From NCBI GenBank assembly GCA_030626465.1, contig DAOUOU010000077.1:1-11518 (forward strand): 11,518 nucleotides of DNA, read 5' to 3'. Under the pieces are notes generated by a model. The model was not told the origin of the DNA, made no database searches, and saw only the letters and a list, made by a program, of their open reading frames with translations. Shown piece after piece: positions 1-6,713 of this stretch. Origin of the DNA: Bacteroidales bacterium (GTDB taxonomy: Bacteria > Bacteroidota > Bacteroidia > Bacteroidales > UBA10428). Both the position numbers and the translations under genes were made by a program. Each line of letters starts with the position of its first letter. Within the stretch, counting starts at the first letter, position 1.

Positions 1-34
1 AAAAATTTTATCAGGAACGATATCTTTCACCATT
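1..34. repeat. Direct repeat copy A (34 bp, at window edge)
   Basis: Bases 1-34 are identical to 367-400. The match ends at 34/400, where the next bases differ (gctttt versus acgaca). The left boundary cannot be seen because the window ends there, so the repeat may be longer. Both copies lie in the same reading frame of the terminase-like gene, 366 bases (122 codons) apart, and encode MVKDIVPDKIF. Confidence 0.95.
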
Positions 35-585
35 GCTTTTAATTTGGATCGAAATTCAGACAAATACTTCCTTGATCCTCTAAGCTTCTCAACTACTATC
101 ACCGTGTAATTATCAACGGCGTTATAAAACTCCGCGGAGACATTAGCGAAGTGCGTACTGAAAACTATTTGAGCCTGATCCAGTGGAACCATTTTTCCGG
201 CCATTTGATCGAGTTTTAATTGAGTAATCTCCACATCAAGCTTTAACTTTTCCGTTCGATAAATATCATATTCCGTGACAGGCTGAATCACTGTTTTCTG
301 TTTTCGTCTCTTCTTCCTTTCTTGATCATTAACTTTCGTTACACTCTTATTACGTTTTTTCTTTACAAAAATTTTATCAGGAACGATATCTTTCACCATT
401 ACGACATTTCCCTTTTTGTTTGTTTGCTGCATTATAAAATTTTCGTTTACTGGGTCGTTAACATCGATAAGGGTTGTAAAGCCTTCTTTAGTTATAACGA
501 TCTTACCTCTTTTGTGGTAGGTATAAATTTGCTTTGCTTCTACGCCCAAAATTCTTGCTAATTGGGCTGTACTAATATTTTTCAT
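1..585 (-). CDS. Terminase small subunit-like protein (Nu1-type), 3' end cut by window edge
   Basis: I translated this from the minus strand: an open frame of 195 codons runs from ATG at 585 to base 1 with no stop. Residues 8-30 (QLARILGVEAKQIYTYHKRG) look like a winged or plain helix-turn-helix. A lysine/arginine-rich linker follows at about 74-98, then a predicted helical region at about 112-185 with EKLKLDVEITQLKLDQMAGK and a downstream LDQAQIVF segment. This order (N-terminal HTH, basic linker, then a helical 'E-K-L-K-x(9)-L-x(4)-G-x(2)-V' region) is typical of phage DNA-packaging Nu1 and related terminase small subunits, which bind the packaging site and recruit the large subunit. No large terminase or other phage gene is visible, so the rest of the element would lie to the left, or this is a remnant. 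The eleven residues 63-73 recur exactly as 185-195. Another DNA-binding HTH protein is possible. Confidence 0.6.
   Translation of the reverse strand, partial: MKNISTAQLARILGVEAKQIYTYHKRGKIVITKEGFTTLIDVNDPVNENFIMQQTNKKGNVVMVKDIVPDKIFVKKKRNKSVTKVNDQERKKRRKQKTVIQPVTEYDIYRTEKLKLDVEITQLKLDQMAGKMVPLDQAQIVFSTHFANVSAEFYNAVDNYTVIVVEKLRGSRKYLSEFRSKLKAMVKDIVPDKIF
367..400. repeat. Direct repeat copy B (34 bp, internal)
   Basis: This is the exact partner of bases 1-34. On the minus strand it encodes residues 63-73 of the terminase-like protein. The base before it (366) is a C; the corresponding base of the other copy lies outside the window. Identity extends to all third codon positions, which suggests a recent duplication or an assembly effect, not an old protein repeat. 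Confidence 0.95.
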
Positions 586-635
586 TGAAGTAGTTTTGAA
601 GTAGTGCAAACATAAATTTTTTTTTACACACTACT
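586..635 (-). promoter_or_regulatory. Putative promoter and operator repeats for the terminase-like gene
   Basis: On the minus strand TATGTTTG (bases 614-607) matches the Bacteroidota -7 element TAnnTTTG and lies 21 bases before the ATG. No good TTTG -33 box is seen at the usual distance. Around it are direct repeats TGAAGTAGT (586-594 and 597-605, 11-bp period) and an inverted pair AGTAGTG (600-606) / CACTACT (629-635) that flanks the -7 element. Such an arrangement would suit autoregulation by the HTH protein it precedes; this is inference. Confidence 0.35.
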
Positions 636-649
636 ACATATTTCCATAA

Positions 650-1596
650 ATGTGGAAAGCGTTTGAAGCTCGCCGTGCGCAACGTATACCGATGGCTTTG
701 ACGGAAAAACTGTCCTGATAACGGGAGCCAACTCGGGTTTGGGTTTTGCTTTGGCCATAGAGTCAGCTAAAAGGGGTGCCAGAGTGATCATGGCATGCCG
801 GAGACAGATCCCTGAAGCAGGTGAGAAGGTTAAAGAACTCAGCGGTTCAGAGAGTATTGAAATGCGTTATCTTGATCTGAGTAAGATCAATATCATTCAT
901 GATTTTGTCGACAAACTGCAAAAAGACAATATAAATCCTGATGTTACGATCCTGAACGCTGCTTCTGCCGCTCCCAGGTCACGTAAAACAGAATCGGGAC
1001 AGGATGAATTGTTCCTGGTAAATTATTTTTCCAACTTCATCCTTGTAAATCTCTTGCTAAAAAGGGAACTTATTCATCCGGATACTGAAAAACAGCCAAG
1101 GATCATATTCATTTCATCCGATTCCCACCGGGGCTCGTCAGCAATAGATTACAATGAGTTTGGAAGATATTTTACATATGGTGTTTCCAAGGCGATATCT
1201 AACTATAGTTACTTTAAACTGGTATTAAATACTTTTGCTACCGAGTTATCCAGGAGGATAAACAAAGATAAAACGAATGTGCAGGTGAACGCAATCTGTC
1301 CAGGACCTGTAAACTCTAATATCATACGGGAGACACCTTTTCTGATTCGGATAGCACTTCGTGCAATATTTTCTATCATCTTCAGATCTCCGAAGAAAGC
1401 AGCACAACCTGTAATATATATGGCTTGTTCAAATGACTTCCTCAACAGGACCAATGAGTATATGCATATGTTTATCCCAAAAAGGATGGATAAAAAAGTA
1501 TATGATGAGAGCGAAGGTGCCAGGTTGTGGCAGGAGTCTCTTAAGCTCTGGAAAAAACTTGATAAAAACGCGATCGAACCTGTGTTCAACCAATAA
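650..1596 (+). CDS. Short-chain dehydrogenase/reductase (SDR), frameshifted near its 5' end
   Basis: This is a classical SDR oxidoreductase of the retinol-dehydrogenase-like type, using NAD(P)(H); the substrate cannot be told. The main frame encodes GKTVLITGANSGLG (glycine-rich cofactor motif, around 703-744), the NAG-like motif LNAASA (near 955), the catalytic serine region FISSDSHRG (near 1110) and the catalytic YGVSK (Tyr at 1177, Lys at 1189). A CPGPVNSNI segment follows. The frame has no ATG before the glycine motif: it opens only after a TGA at 664. The first usable start inside it, TTG at 739, would cut through the motif. Another frame starts with ATG at 650 and reads MWKAFEARRAQRIP up to 690, directly before DGFDGKT in the main frame. 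Together these make a normal SDR N-terminus, so one base seems to be missing near 686-692. It could be a real pseudogene or a sequence error. It converges on the racemase gene with only 42 bases between. Confidence 0.8.
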
Positions 1597-1638
1597 CGAT
1601 TAAGCAACACAGCTAATACTGGTTACGGAAATGAAATA

Positions 1639-2865
1639 CTATTTCACCAGCAAACTCGCATTTTTAATAAAAGATAATGTCCCTGAATGGTCGTTAATAA
1701 TCTGTTGCATATCCTTTTCGGAGATCTTATGAACATTCAGGATTTTACATTTCTGTTCATTGAGTGAGGTGAGTAAATAAATTTTTATTCTTTTTGTTTT
1801 AGCCATCATAGAAAGCGCCGTACCACCATTTCCTTCATAGTTTTCACTTAGCAATTCAAATGTTTTTTCAAAGTTTTCCATTTCCAGGTATTGCATGAAA
1901 TAATCCGATCCAACACCATCAATACACTCTGATAGCATGATTAATATACCACCGTCTTTCACAAATGAAGCAGCATGATGCAATGATTTATGGGCCTGAA
2001 TGAAATTGATATCTTTCGGGTAACCACCGCTGGAGGCCACAACCATATCATACTGTTTATCAATGCCCGATCGGTAATAGCTGTCATACTCCCTGCAAGC
2101 TGTAACAAAATCATTGTAATTTTTACCGATTAACAGTTTACATACTTCTCCATGGCTGTTAAGTATTCCATGAATGGATATTTTTGGAGGCAACAGTCCG
2201 TCAATTTCTTTCAGGTCATCTGCAACAGGATTATCATTCAGATTTCCGGGCTGACAACCGGCAGCTAATTCCCCGCACTCTCTGTCCAGAAACAAACTAT
2301 GATTGAAATAGATTGACTTTCGTCCTGCCAATCCCGGGAATAATAATTTTCTTCCTCCCCCGTAACCGGCAAAATAATGGTATGAAATAGCACCAAATGT
2401 TATCAGCAGGGAGCTATCCATAACATCTTTACGAATAACAACAGACGTACCTCTCTGTGTAGTTCCCGGATTTGTTAAGGCACGGTCATCATCACAATCG
2501 TGGTGAACAAAATGAAAATCTTTATACAGATTGCCATAACTATCAAGGCATTCCTCATCGGTCTGCGCCCTGTGCAATCCATAAGCAATGTAAAATGTAA
2601 TGTTCTCCTTTTCAGCTCCTTTTCTTTCCAGTGCCTCAATAAGCCAGGGGAGATATAGTGGATACCCGCAAAGACGTGTCTTGTCCGACACTACAATCGC
2701 TATGCCGGTATATTTGTTTTTGTCATCTGGCAGTGCTGAAAGAAATTTCCCAATGAATCGATCTTTGTCCATTGTATGTTCCGGTTCATTGATCTCCAGG
2801 CATTCAGATGTTGAAGGAAGTTCAACAGAAAGGTCTCTTCTACCGTATTTGAAAATCTCGATCAT
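1639..2865 (-). CDS. LarA-family nickel-dependent racemase/epimerase homologue
   Basis: A 408-residue protein, close to the usual length of LarA-family enzymes (DUF2088 plus C-terminal domain), which racemise or epimerise 2-hydroxy acids using the nickel-pincer nucleotide cofactor. Residues matching those of Lactiplantibacillus LarA are visible: R64 in SDKTR (like R75), H98 in YGLHR (like H108), H163 and K173 in HYFAGYGGGRK (like H174 and the cofactor-bound K184), and H189 in NH (like H200). The H-K and K-H spacings of 10 and 16 are identical to the reference enzyme, so the active site appears complete. The substrate may be lactate or another 2-hydroxy acid. No larB, larC or larE cofactor genes are in the window. 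It follows mlaD after 97 bases on the same strand and may be co-transcribed or have its own promoter. The ATG at 2865 has no clear Shine-Dalgarno. Confidence 0.85.
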   Translation of the reverse strand: MIEIFKYGRRDLSVELPSTSECLEINEPEHTMDKDRFIGKFLSALPDDKNKYTGIAIVVSDKTRLCGYPLYLPWLIEALERKGAEKENITFYIAYGLHRAQTDEECLDSYGNLYKDFHFVHHDCDDDRALTNPGTTQRGTSVVIRKDVMDSSLLITFGAISYHYFAGYGGGRKLLFPGLAGRKSIYFNHSLFLDRECGELAAGCQPGNLNDNPVADDLKEIDGLLPPKISIHGILNSHGEVCKLLIGKNYNDFVTACREYDSYYRSGIDKQYDMVVASSGGYPKDINFIQAHKSLHHAASFVKDGGILIMLSECIDGVGSDYFMQYLEMENFEKTFELLSENYEGNGGTALSMMAKTKRIKIYLLTSLNEQKCKILNVHKISEKDMQQIINDHSGTLSFIKNASLLVK

Positions 2866-2930
2866 ATCAGGGTTTCCCGGAATAACAGGTTTTTAGAAAT
2901 GTAAGGGGAATAGAATATATCATTGCCGAT

Positions 2931-2944
2931 TAATACTTGTATTA
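2931..2944. promoter_or_regulatory. Palindrome upstream of the racemase gene, possible operator
   Basis: TAATAC-TT-GTATTA is a perfect 6+6 palindrome with a 2-base centre. It lies in the 97-base gap between mlaD and the racemase gene, 66 bases before the racemase ATG. It could be a dimeric regulator site. AT-rich sequence makes chance palindromes common, so this is tentative. Confidence 0.25.
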
Positions 2945-2962
2945 CTATTTATTTAATGAGGA

Positions 2963-4048
2963 TTATTCGTTTAGAGTATCTGCCTCCTCTCTCGTTTTAT
3001 CTTTCTTCTCTTTTTTATCCTTTTTTGAAAAGGCTCTTACAATACCACTTTTTTGCAATGCTTCAGAAGCCTCAGTTACCTCGGTAACACCCTTATTCAT
3101 TTTGTGCAACAACACATCAAGAGAGTCAGCAAATGCAGTGTCTGCAATAAATTTATGGAGAGCATTTCTTTCGTCATTGAGCTTTACACTCACTTCAGAA
3201 AGATTTGTCAATACTGTCTCAAGATCCTTGCTTACCCTGTAAAAATTGTCGCTTAAAGCTGTATCAGCAAACAATCTGCCGAAGACTCCTTCTCCACTAT
3301 TAATTTTTTCTGAAAGTTCCTGTAAATTGATTGAAATTTCTGCAAGGTTTTTCGTTGTGGTCTCCCACTGATAAGAAAATGTGGAATCAAACAGGATTTT
3401 CCCCATAATACCCTGCCCATCATTGATTTTATCTGTAATTTCAACCAGGTTTCCTGATAGCTCGGTAATATTTCTGCCCGATTTGTCAAGCTCATCTGAA
3501 AATTTCGTATCAGTAAAAATTTTGCCAAACATTCCGTCACCTCTGTTAATTTTCTCTGTTATTTCAATCAGATTATTTGCAACCTGTGAAATCTTCTCAC
3601 TTGAATTCTGGATCTCAATGATGATATCATCAATCTCCACCGGTTCAATAGAAGGAAGAATATCTCCGGCCTTAACAACATCACTTCCCGGGGTGCCGGG
3701 AAGAATAATAACTAATTTATTCCCCATCAATCCGTCGTTAGCAATTGTTGCCCTTGAATTCTTTTTAATATACGGAACAACGTTTTTGTCCATCGACATC
3801 TGAACAGAAACTGCCGTGTCAGAAATAATGGTGATATCTACTATTGCACCTACTTCTATTCCGGTAAAACGAACGTTGTTACCAACCTGTAAACCTCTTA
3901 CATCACGAAAAACAGTTGATATTTTTATCGTTGGTAGAAACATGCTGCGCTTCCGTCCCAGTATCAGGATTGCAGCCACGAAAAGCAGAAAGGAAACGAA
4001 TATAAAGAATCCGATACGTAAAGAATTATATTTCTTATTATTAGACAT
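2963..4048 (-). CDS. mlaD: MlaD-family MCE protein with four 41-residue C-terminal repeats
   Basis: This is the substrate-binding, periplasmic part of the Mla phospholipid transporter, anchored in the inner membrane. Residues 1-9 are polar, 10-31 form one transmembrane helix, and about 39-118 form the MCE domain (FRDVRGLQVGNNVRFTGIEV, ending in GLMGNKLVIILPG). The C-terminal half is long and built from four repeats that start at N159, N200, N241 and N282, exactly 41 residues apart. Their pattern is roughly NLxEITEKINxGxGxxGKIFxDTxFSDxL; the fourth is most diverged. A highly charged tail with KKDKKEKKDK follows. At 361 residues it is about twice the length of E. coli MlaD (183 residues) because of this repeat region. 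The gene lies 20 bases after mlaF and is third in the mlaE-mlaF-mlaD operon. Confidence 0.88.
   Translation of the reverse strand: MSNNKKYNSLRIGFFIFVSFLLFVAAILILGRKRSMFLPTIKISTVFRDVRGLQVGNNVRFTGIEVGAIVDITIISDTAVSVQMSMDKNVVPYIKKNSRATIANDGLMGNKLVIILPGTPGSDVVKAGDILPSIEPVEIDDIIIEIQNSSEKISQVANNLIEITEKINRGDGMFGKIFTDTKFSDELDKSGRNITELSGNLVEITDKINDGQGIMGKILFDSTFSYQWETTTKNLAEISINLQELSEKINSGEGVFGRLFADTALSDNFYRVSKDLETVLTNLSEVSVKLNDERNALHKFIADTAFADSLDVLLHKMNKGVTEVTEASEALQKSGIVRAFSKKDKKEKKDKTREEADTLNE
3083..3574 (-). repeat. Four tandem 123-bp units encoding 41-residue repeats in MlaD
   Basis: The repeats are seen at protein level: units at residues 159-199, 200-240, 241-281 and 282-322 with no change in spacing. 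Each starts with NL and contains EKIN/DKIN, then a short glycine-rich turn (GDG, GQG, GEG; lost in unit 4) and F-x-D-T/S-x-F/L. DNA identity between units is only moderate, so the duplications are old and under protein-level selection. Confidence 0.85.
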
Positions 4049-4068
4049 AATTCAGGCTTTTATAGATA

Positions 4069-4821
4069 TTATCTAAAGAATCCATTAATAATTTCATTAT
4101 CTATCTTTTGAAGTTCTTTATAATTACCTCTCGCAATTATCTTCCCTTCATCCATAATAATCATTCTGTCTGCAGTTGTTCGGGCACATTTCATGTCATG
4201 AGTAACCAGGATTGAGGTTGTGTTGTACCTTTTCTTCACTTTAATTATCAATTCACTTATTCCCTGAGCAGTGAAAGGATCAAGACCGGTTGTAGGTTCA
4301 TCATATAAAATAATCTTTGGTTTAAGCACAAGAGTTCGTGCGAGACCTGCACGTTTTTTCATCCCTCCTGACAGTTCTGAAGGCATCTTTAGCTTCGCAT
4401 CCAGAAGTCCTACACTATCAAGCACATCCTCAACAAGCTCGTTTTTATCCTTCTCATTCAGATCAGGAGCATTTCTTTTTAAAGGAAACAATAAATTTTC
4501 CTCAACTGTCATAGAATCGTATAATGCTCCTCCCTGAAAAAGGAAGCCTATATTTTTCCTCAATTTATTCAATGCAAATTCTCCCATCTGCTGAATATCA
4601 TTTCCAAAGACCTCTATTCTCCCCTCTTCTGCCTTTTCAAGTCCGACAATGCATTTAATTAAAACTGATTTCCCCACTCCTGAACGACCCAAAATCACAA
4701 GATTTTCATCTTCAGAAAGTTTAAGATTTATGTCTGAAAGAACCTTATTCTCACCAAACCATTTATTCAGATTTGTAATTTTTATTACAAGACGGTTATA
4801 TGTTTCAGTAACCAGATTCAT
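4069..4821 (-). CDS. mlaF: MlaF-type ABC transporter ATP-binding protein
   Basis: This is the ATPase that drives MlaE/MlaD phospholipid transport at the inner membrane. All ABC motifs are intact in 250 residues: Walker A GRSGVGKS (45-52), Q-loop glutamine in FLFQGGALYDS (Q96), signature LSGGMKKRAGLAR (150-162), Walker B IILYDEP (170-176) with catalytic E175, D-loop GLD, and switch histidine H208 in VTHD. The GGALYDSMTVEENL and SGGMKKR sequences are typical of the MlaF/Ttg2A subfamily rather than of other importers. Its ATG overlaps the mlaE stop as ATGA (4821-4818), a sign of translational coupling. ATG at 4821 is the operon-consistent start. Confidence 0.92.
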   Translation of the reverse strand: MNLVTETYNRLVIKITNLNKWFGENKVLSDINLKLSEDENLVILGRSGVGKSVLIKCIVGLEKAEEGRIEVFGNDIQQMGEFALNKLRKNIGFLFQGGALYDSMTVEENLLFPLKRNAPDLNEKDKNELVEDVLDSVGLLDAKLKMPSELSGGMKKRAGLARTLVLKPKIILYDEPTTGLDPFTAQGISELIIKVKKRYNTTSILVTHDMKCARTTADRMIIMDEGKIIARGNYKELQKIDNEIINGFFR

Positions 4822-5591
4822 AAAATAATTTGTGTAAGCTGTACGGCAATCAGATCAATAATAAATATGGATAATGAAGACATAATTACGGCAGAATTTG
4901 TTGCCATACCAACGCCTTCAGCCCCTTTGTTGGTAGTATACCCCATGTAACAACTTAAAATGCCAATAAAGAATCCAAAAATAAAAGTCTTTATAGTAGC
5001 CGGAATAATATCGGCGAAGTATAATTCATCAAATGCTTCACGGATAAACAACCATAATGAAATATTATTATGCAAGGTAAAGCCTATATATGAACCAAGA
5101 AGTGCCATAAAATCAGCATATATTACCAGTACAGGAAGCATGAATGTAGTGGCTAAAACACGTGTTACCACCAGATATTTCATTGGATAAACTCCTGATA
5201 CTTCCATTGCATCAATTTGTTCGGTAACACGCATGGAACTTAATTCGGCACCAATACGTGATCCTACTTTTCCTGCAAACAGAAGGGCTGTTATTACCGG
5301 ACCTATCTCGATAACCACAGATATAAACACCATTGTCGGCACCCATGATTCGGCACCAAATTCCGCCATAGTAGGACGTGTCTGGATAGTAAGAACCAGT
5401 CCCATGATAAGAGCTGTTATGCTTATAAGAGAAAATGATTTGTACCCGGCTTCGAATGATTGTCTTCTGAACTCAGAAAATTCAAAAGGCCTTCTGAATA
5501 TATACTTAACGGTAAGTATAGTAAAGCTCGCCATGTTAGCAATTTCAACTAAAAAGTCCTTTAATTTTCCTCTTAATATTCCAGAATACAT
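4818..5591 (-). CDS. mlaE: MlaE-type permease of the phospholipid ABC transporter
   Basis: This is the membrane subunit of the Mla transporter. Its 257 residues are typical for the family. An amphipathic N-terminal region (about 1-48) is followed by several hydrophobic helices (about 52-70, 84-106, 147-175, 200-220 and 235-255). The conserved cytoplasmic loop is clear: EIGPVITALLFAGKVGSRIG, then AELSSMRVTEQIDAMEVSGV, spanning residues 95-134. It is the first gene of mlaE-mlaF-mlaD on the minus strand, and its stop overlaps mlaF by four bases. No periplasmic MlaC or outer-membrane MlaA gene is nearby. The operon promoter should lie in the region divergent to the LUD gene, but I see no strong match to the TAnnTTTG pattern for this direction. 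Confidence 0.9.
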   Translation of the reverse strand: MYSGILRGKLKDFLVEIANMASFTILTVKYIFRRPFEFSEFRRQSFEAGYKSFSLISITALIMGLVLTIQTRPTMAEFGAESWVPTMVFISVVIEIGPVITALLFAGKVGSRIGAELSSMRVTEQIDAMEVSGVYPMKYLVVTRVLATTFMLPVLVIYADFMALLGSYIGFTLHNNISLWLFIREAFDELYFADIIPATIKTFIFGFFIGILSCYMGYTTNKGAEGVGMATNSAVIMSSLSIFIIDLIAVQLTQIIL

Positions 5592-5808
5592 GATGAATTG
5601 CTCTTCAAAAAGATTTTTATAATTAATGCTCTAATTTAGTAACAATTGAATTTATATGGATTTTTATTATGAAAAAGGAAGAAGCAGACATCTTTCCGGA
5701 AAACATACTGAGATGTTACTTCATGCCTGATTTGCCGGACAATTCAAGCTGAAACCTGATTTGTAAGTATTCCAAAATGTTTTCATGAATAAAAAATAAT
5801 ATGATCTG

Positions 5809-5868
5809 GGAACAGCAATTTCACCCCTCAAAACATAATTACGCCCCTGGAACACAGAATTTACCCCT
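5809..5868. repeat. Three 20-bp tandem repeats ending in CCCCT
   Basis: Units are GGAACAGCAATTTCACCCCT (5809-5828), CAAAACATAATTACGCCCCT (5829-5848) and GGAACACAGAATTTACCCCT (5849-5868). CCCCT recurs at exactly 20-bp steps, and an AATT core sits in each unit, shifted by one base in unit 3. The flanking 20-base blocks on each side do not match, so there are three copies only. The spacing is near two helical turns, as expected for repeated protein-binding sites on one face of DNA. There are no spacers, so it is not a CRISPR array. Confidence 0.7.
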
Positions 5869-5893
5869 TCATACCTGCACAAATACCAAAAAA

Positions 5894-5925
5894 TTGACAT
5901 TTATCATGTTTCTGATGTTATTTTG
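5894..5925 (+). promoter_or_regulatory. Candidate promoter for the LUD gene
   Basis: TTGACA (5894-5899) is followed, 19 bases on, by TATTTTG (5919-5925), which is one base short of the Bacteroidota TAnnTTTG element. The ATG at 5949 is about 24 bases downstream. The tandem repeats end 25 bases before the TTGACA, a good position for an activator or repressor. Confidence 0.35.
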
Positions 5926-5948
5926 ATATTCAATCAATTTTGATCACA

Positions 5949-6488
5949 ATGAATACGAATACCGATAAAGTTACGGTTTATGATAAAATCGCAATTCAGC
6001 AGCTACAGGATGTACTCAAAGAAAAAGGCTTTCAATCGATTGTATTAAATAGCGAAAAAGAAGTCAAAGATTTTATTAATAAAAATATCCCTGATGAACA
6101 TCTGGTTGGGCTGGGTGATTCCATAACAAATTGCAGGTTAAACATAAGGAATATTCTTGCTTCCAAGGGAAGTAAGATATTCTATTCCTGGAATGGTTCG
6201 GAAAATTACAACCGAAGTATGGATACATTTGAAAGACCACCCCGGCCTGATTATTACCTTTCGAGAATAAATGCCTTAACAACCGATGGAGATATACTAA
6301 TGAAAGATTATTCAAGGCAGGCGGCCTCTGAGGGATTGTTTCCAAAACATATATTTGCTTTTGCCGGGCTTAATCGGGTTACAGAAAAATTGAAAGACAA
6401 CGAGAGTATAAAAAAATACCCTGTTTTTTCTGAAAAACCTGCAGATGCTGAATTCACAGTGGCCCTTTTACCATTCCTGACCTATTGA
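5949..6488 (+). CDS. LUD-domain protein (LutC/YkgG-like, DUF162)
   Basis: The 179-residue protein is essentially one LUD domain, the fold found in LutC and the N-terminal part of LutB of the lactate-oxidation complex. Visible family motifs are VGLGDSIT (53-60), WNGSE (81-85), DYYLSRINALTTDG (101-114, matching the family's 'D-x-F-L-T-G-x-N-A-x-T-x-D-G'), DYSRQAA (120-126) and FAGLNRV (138-144). There is no iron-sulfur cysteine motif and no LutA or LutB gene nearby, so lactate oxidation is not shown; stand-alone LUD proteins are common and mostly uncharacterised. A TTG at 5940 would add three residues, but ATG at 5949 is the natural start. A terminator follows at once, so it is probably a single-gene transcript, divergent from mlaE. 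Confidence 0.8.
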   Translation: MNTNTDKVTVYDKIAIQQLQDVLKEKGFQSIVLNSEKEVKDFINKNIPDEHLVGLGDSITNCRLNIRNILASKGSKIFYSWNGSENYNRSMDTFERPPRPDYYLSRINALTTDGDILMKDYSRQAASEGLFPKHIFAFAGLNRVTEKLKDNESIKKYPVFSEKPADAEFTVALLPFLTY

Positions 6489-6525
6489 CAGTCATTTTCT
6501 AAAATATACCATAAAACCTTACTTT

Positions 6526-6562
6526 AAACCCGCTATTACATAGTGGGTTTTATTGTTTTAAC
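6526..6562 (+). terminator. Rho-independent terminator after the LUD gene
   Basis: AAACCCGCTAT (6526-6536) pairs with ATAGTGGGTTT (6540-6550) in an 11-bp stem with one G-U pair and a 3-base loop. A T-rich tract (6548-6560) follows directly. It begins 37 bases after the LUD stop. Confidence 0.88.
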
Positions 6563-6615
6563 TTATTGATTATCTGAAGAAAATACATAAGAACAATCAA
6601 ATTTTATAAAGAAAT

Positions 6616-6647
6616 TTTGATTAGATGACAGATTTCCCTTAGTATTG
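6616..6647 (+). promoter_or_regulatory. Bacteroidota-type promoter for the membrane protein/VWA lipoprotein pair
   Basis: TTTG (6616-6619), 20 bases, then TAGTATTG (6640-6647) matches the -33/-7 consensus TTTG-N19-20-TAnnTTTG at all but one fixed position. Transcription would start near 6654, leaving about 60 bases of leader before the ATG at 6714. This argues against a TTG start at 6645, which lies inside the -7 box. Confidence 0.55.
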
Positions 6648-6713
6648 TATATACTAAAATGCTTTTTTATTAGTATTTATATTATTTCCCAATTCCTAAA
6701 ATTTATCTACCCT

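Larger units (their letters stand above)
5592..5948. other. Divergent intergenic region between mlaE and the LUD gene
   Basis: This stretch must hold the promoters for both directions. It contains three 20-bp tandem repeats and a candidate promoter for the LUD gene. A 27-codon frame (ATG at 5669, TGA at 5750-5752, starting MKKEEADIF) is open on the plus strand, but it has no recognisable relative or start signal, so I do not call it a gene. No RNA gene is recognised. Confidence 0.6.

Noticed and set aside
322..561. 79-codon plus-strand frame with hydrophobic residues
   Set aside because: It overlaps the minus-strand terminase-like gene, whose protein has a coherent HTH and helical architecture.
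1597..1638. Terminator between the converging SDR and racemase genes
   Set aside because: Only a weak TGAAAT/ATTTCA 6-bp hairpin (1632-1646) overlapping the racemase stop is visible; it has no GC stem or T tract.
3381..3803. 140-codon open frame on the plus strand opposite mlaD
   Set aside because: It is antisense to the repeat-bearing MlaD gene; its low-complexity Ser/Ile/Pro-rich product mirrors the mlaD codons.
5669..5752. 27-codon frame starting MKKEEADIF in the mlaE-LUD intergenic region
   Set aside because: It is short, has no ribosome-binding signal or recognisable relative, and such frames are common by chance.
5809..5868. CRISPR-like array
   Set aside because: The three 20-bp units are directly adjacent with no spacers and the units differ from each other.
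6645..6713. 23-residue hydrophobic N-terminal extension of the coiled-coil membrane protein from a TTG
   Set aside because: The TTG overlaps the -7 promoter element and the following ATG gives a complete protein.
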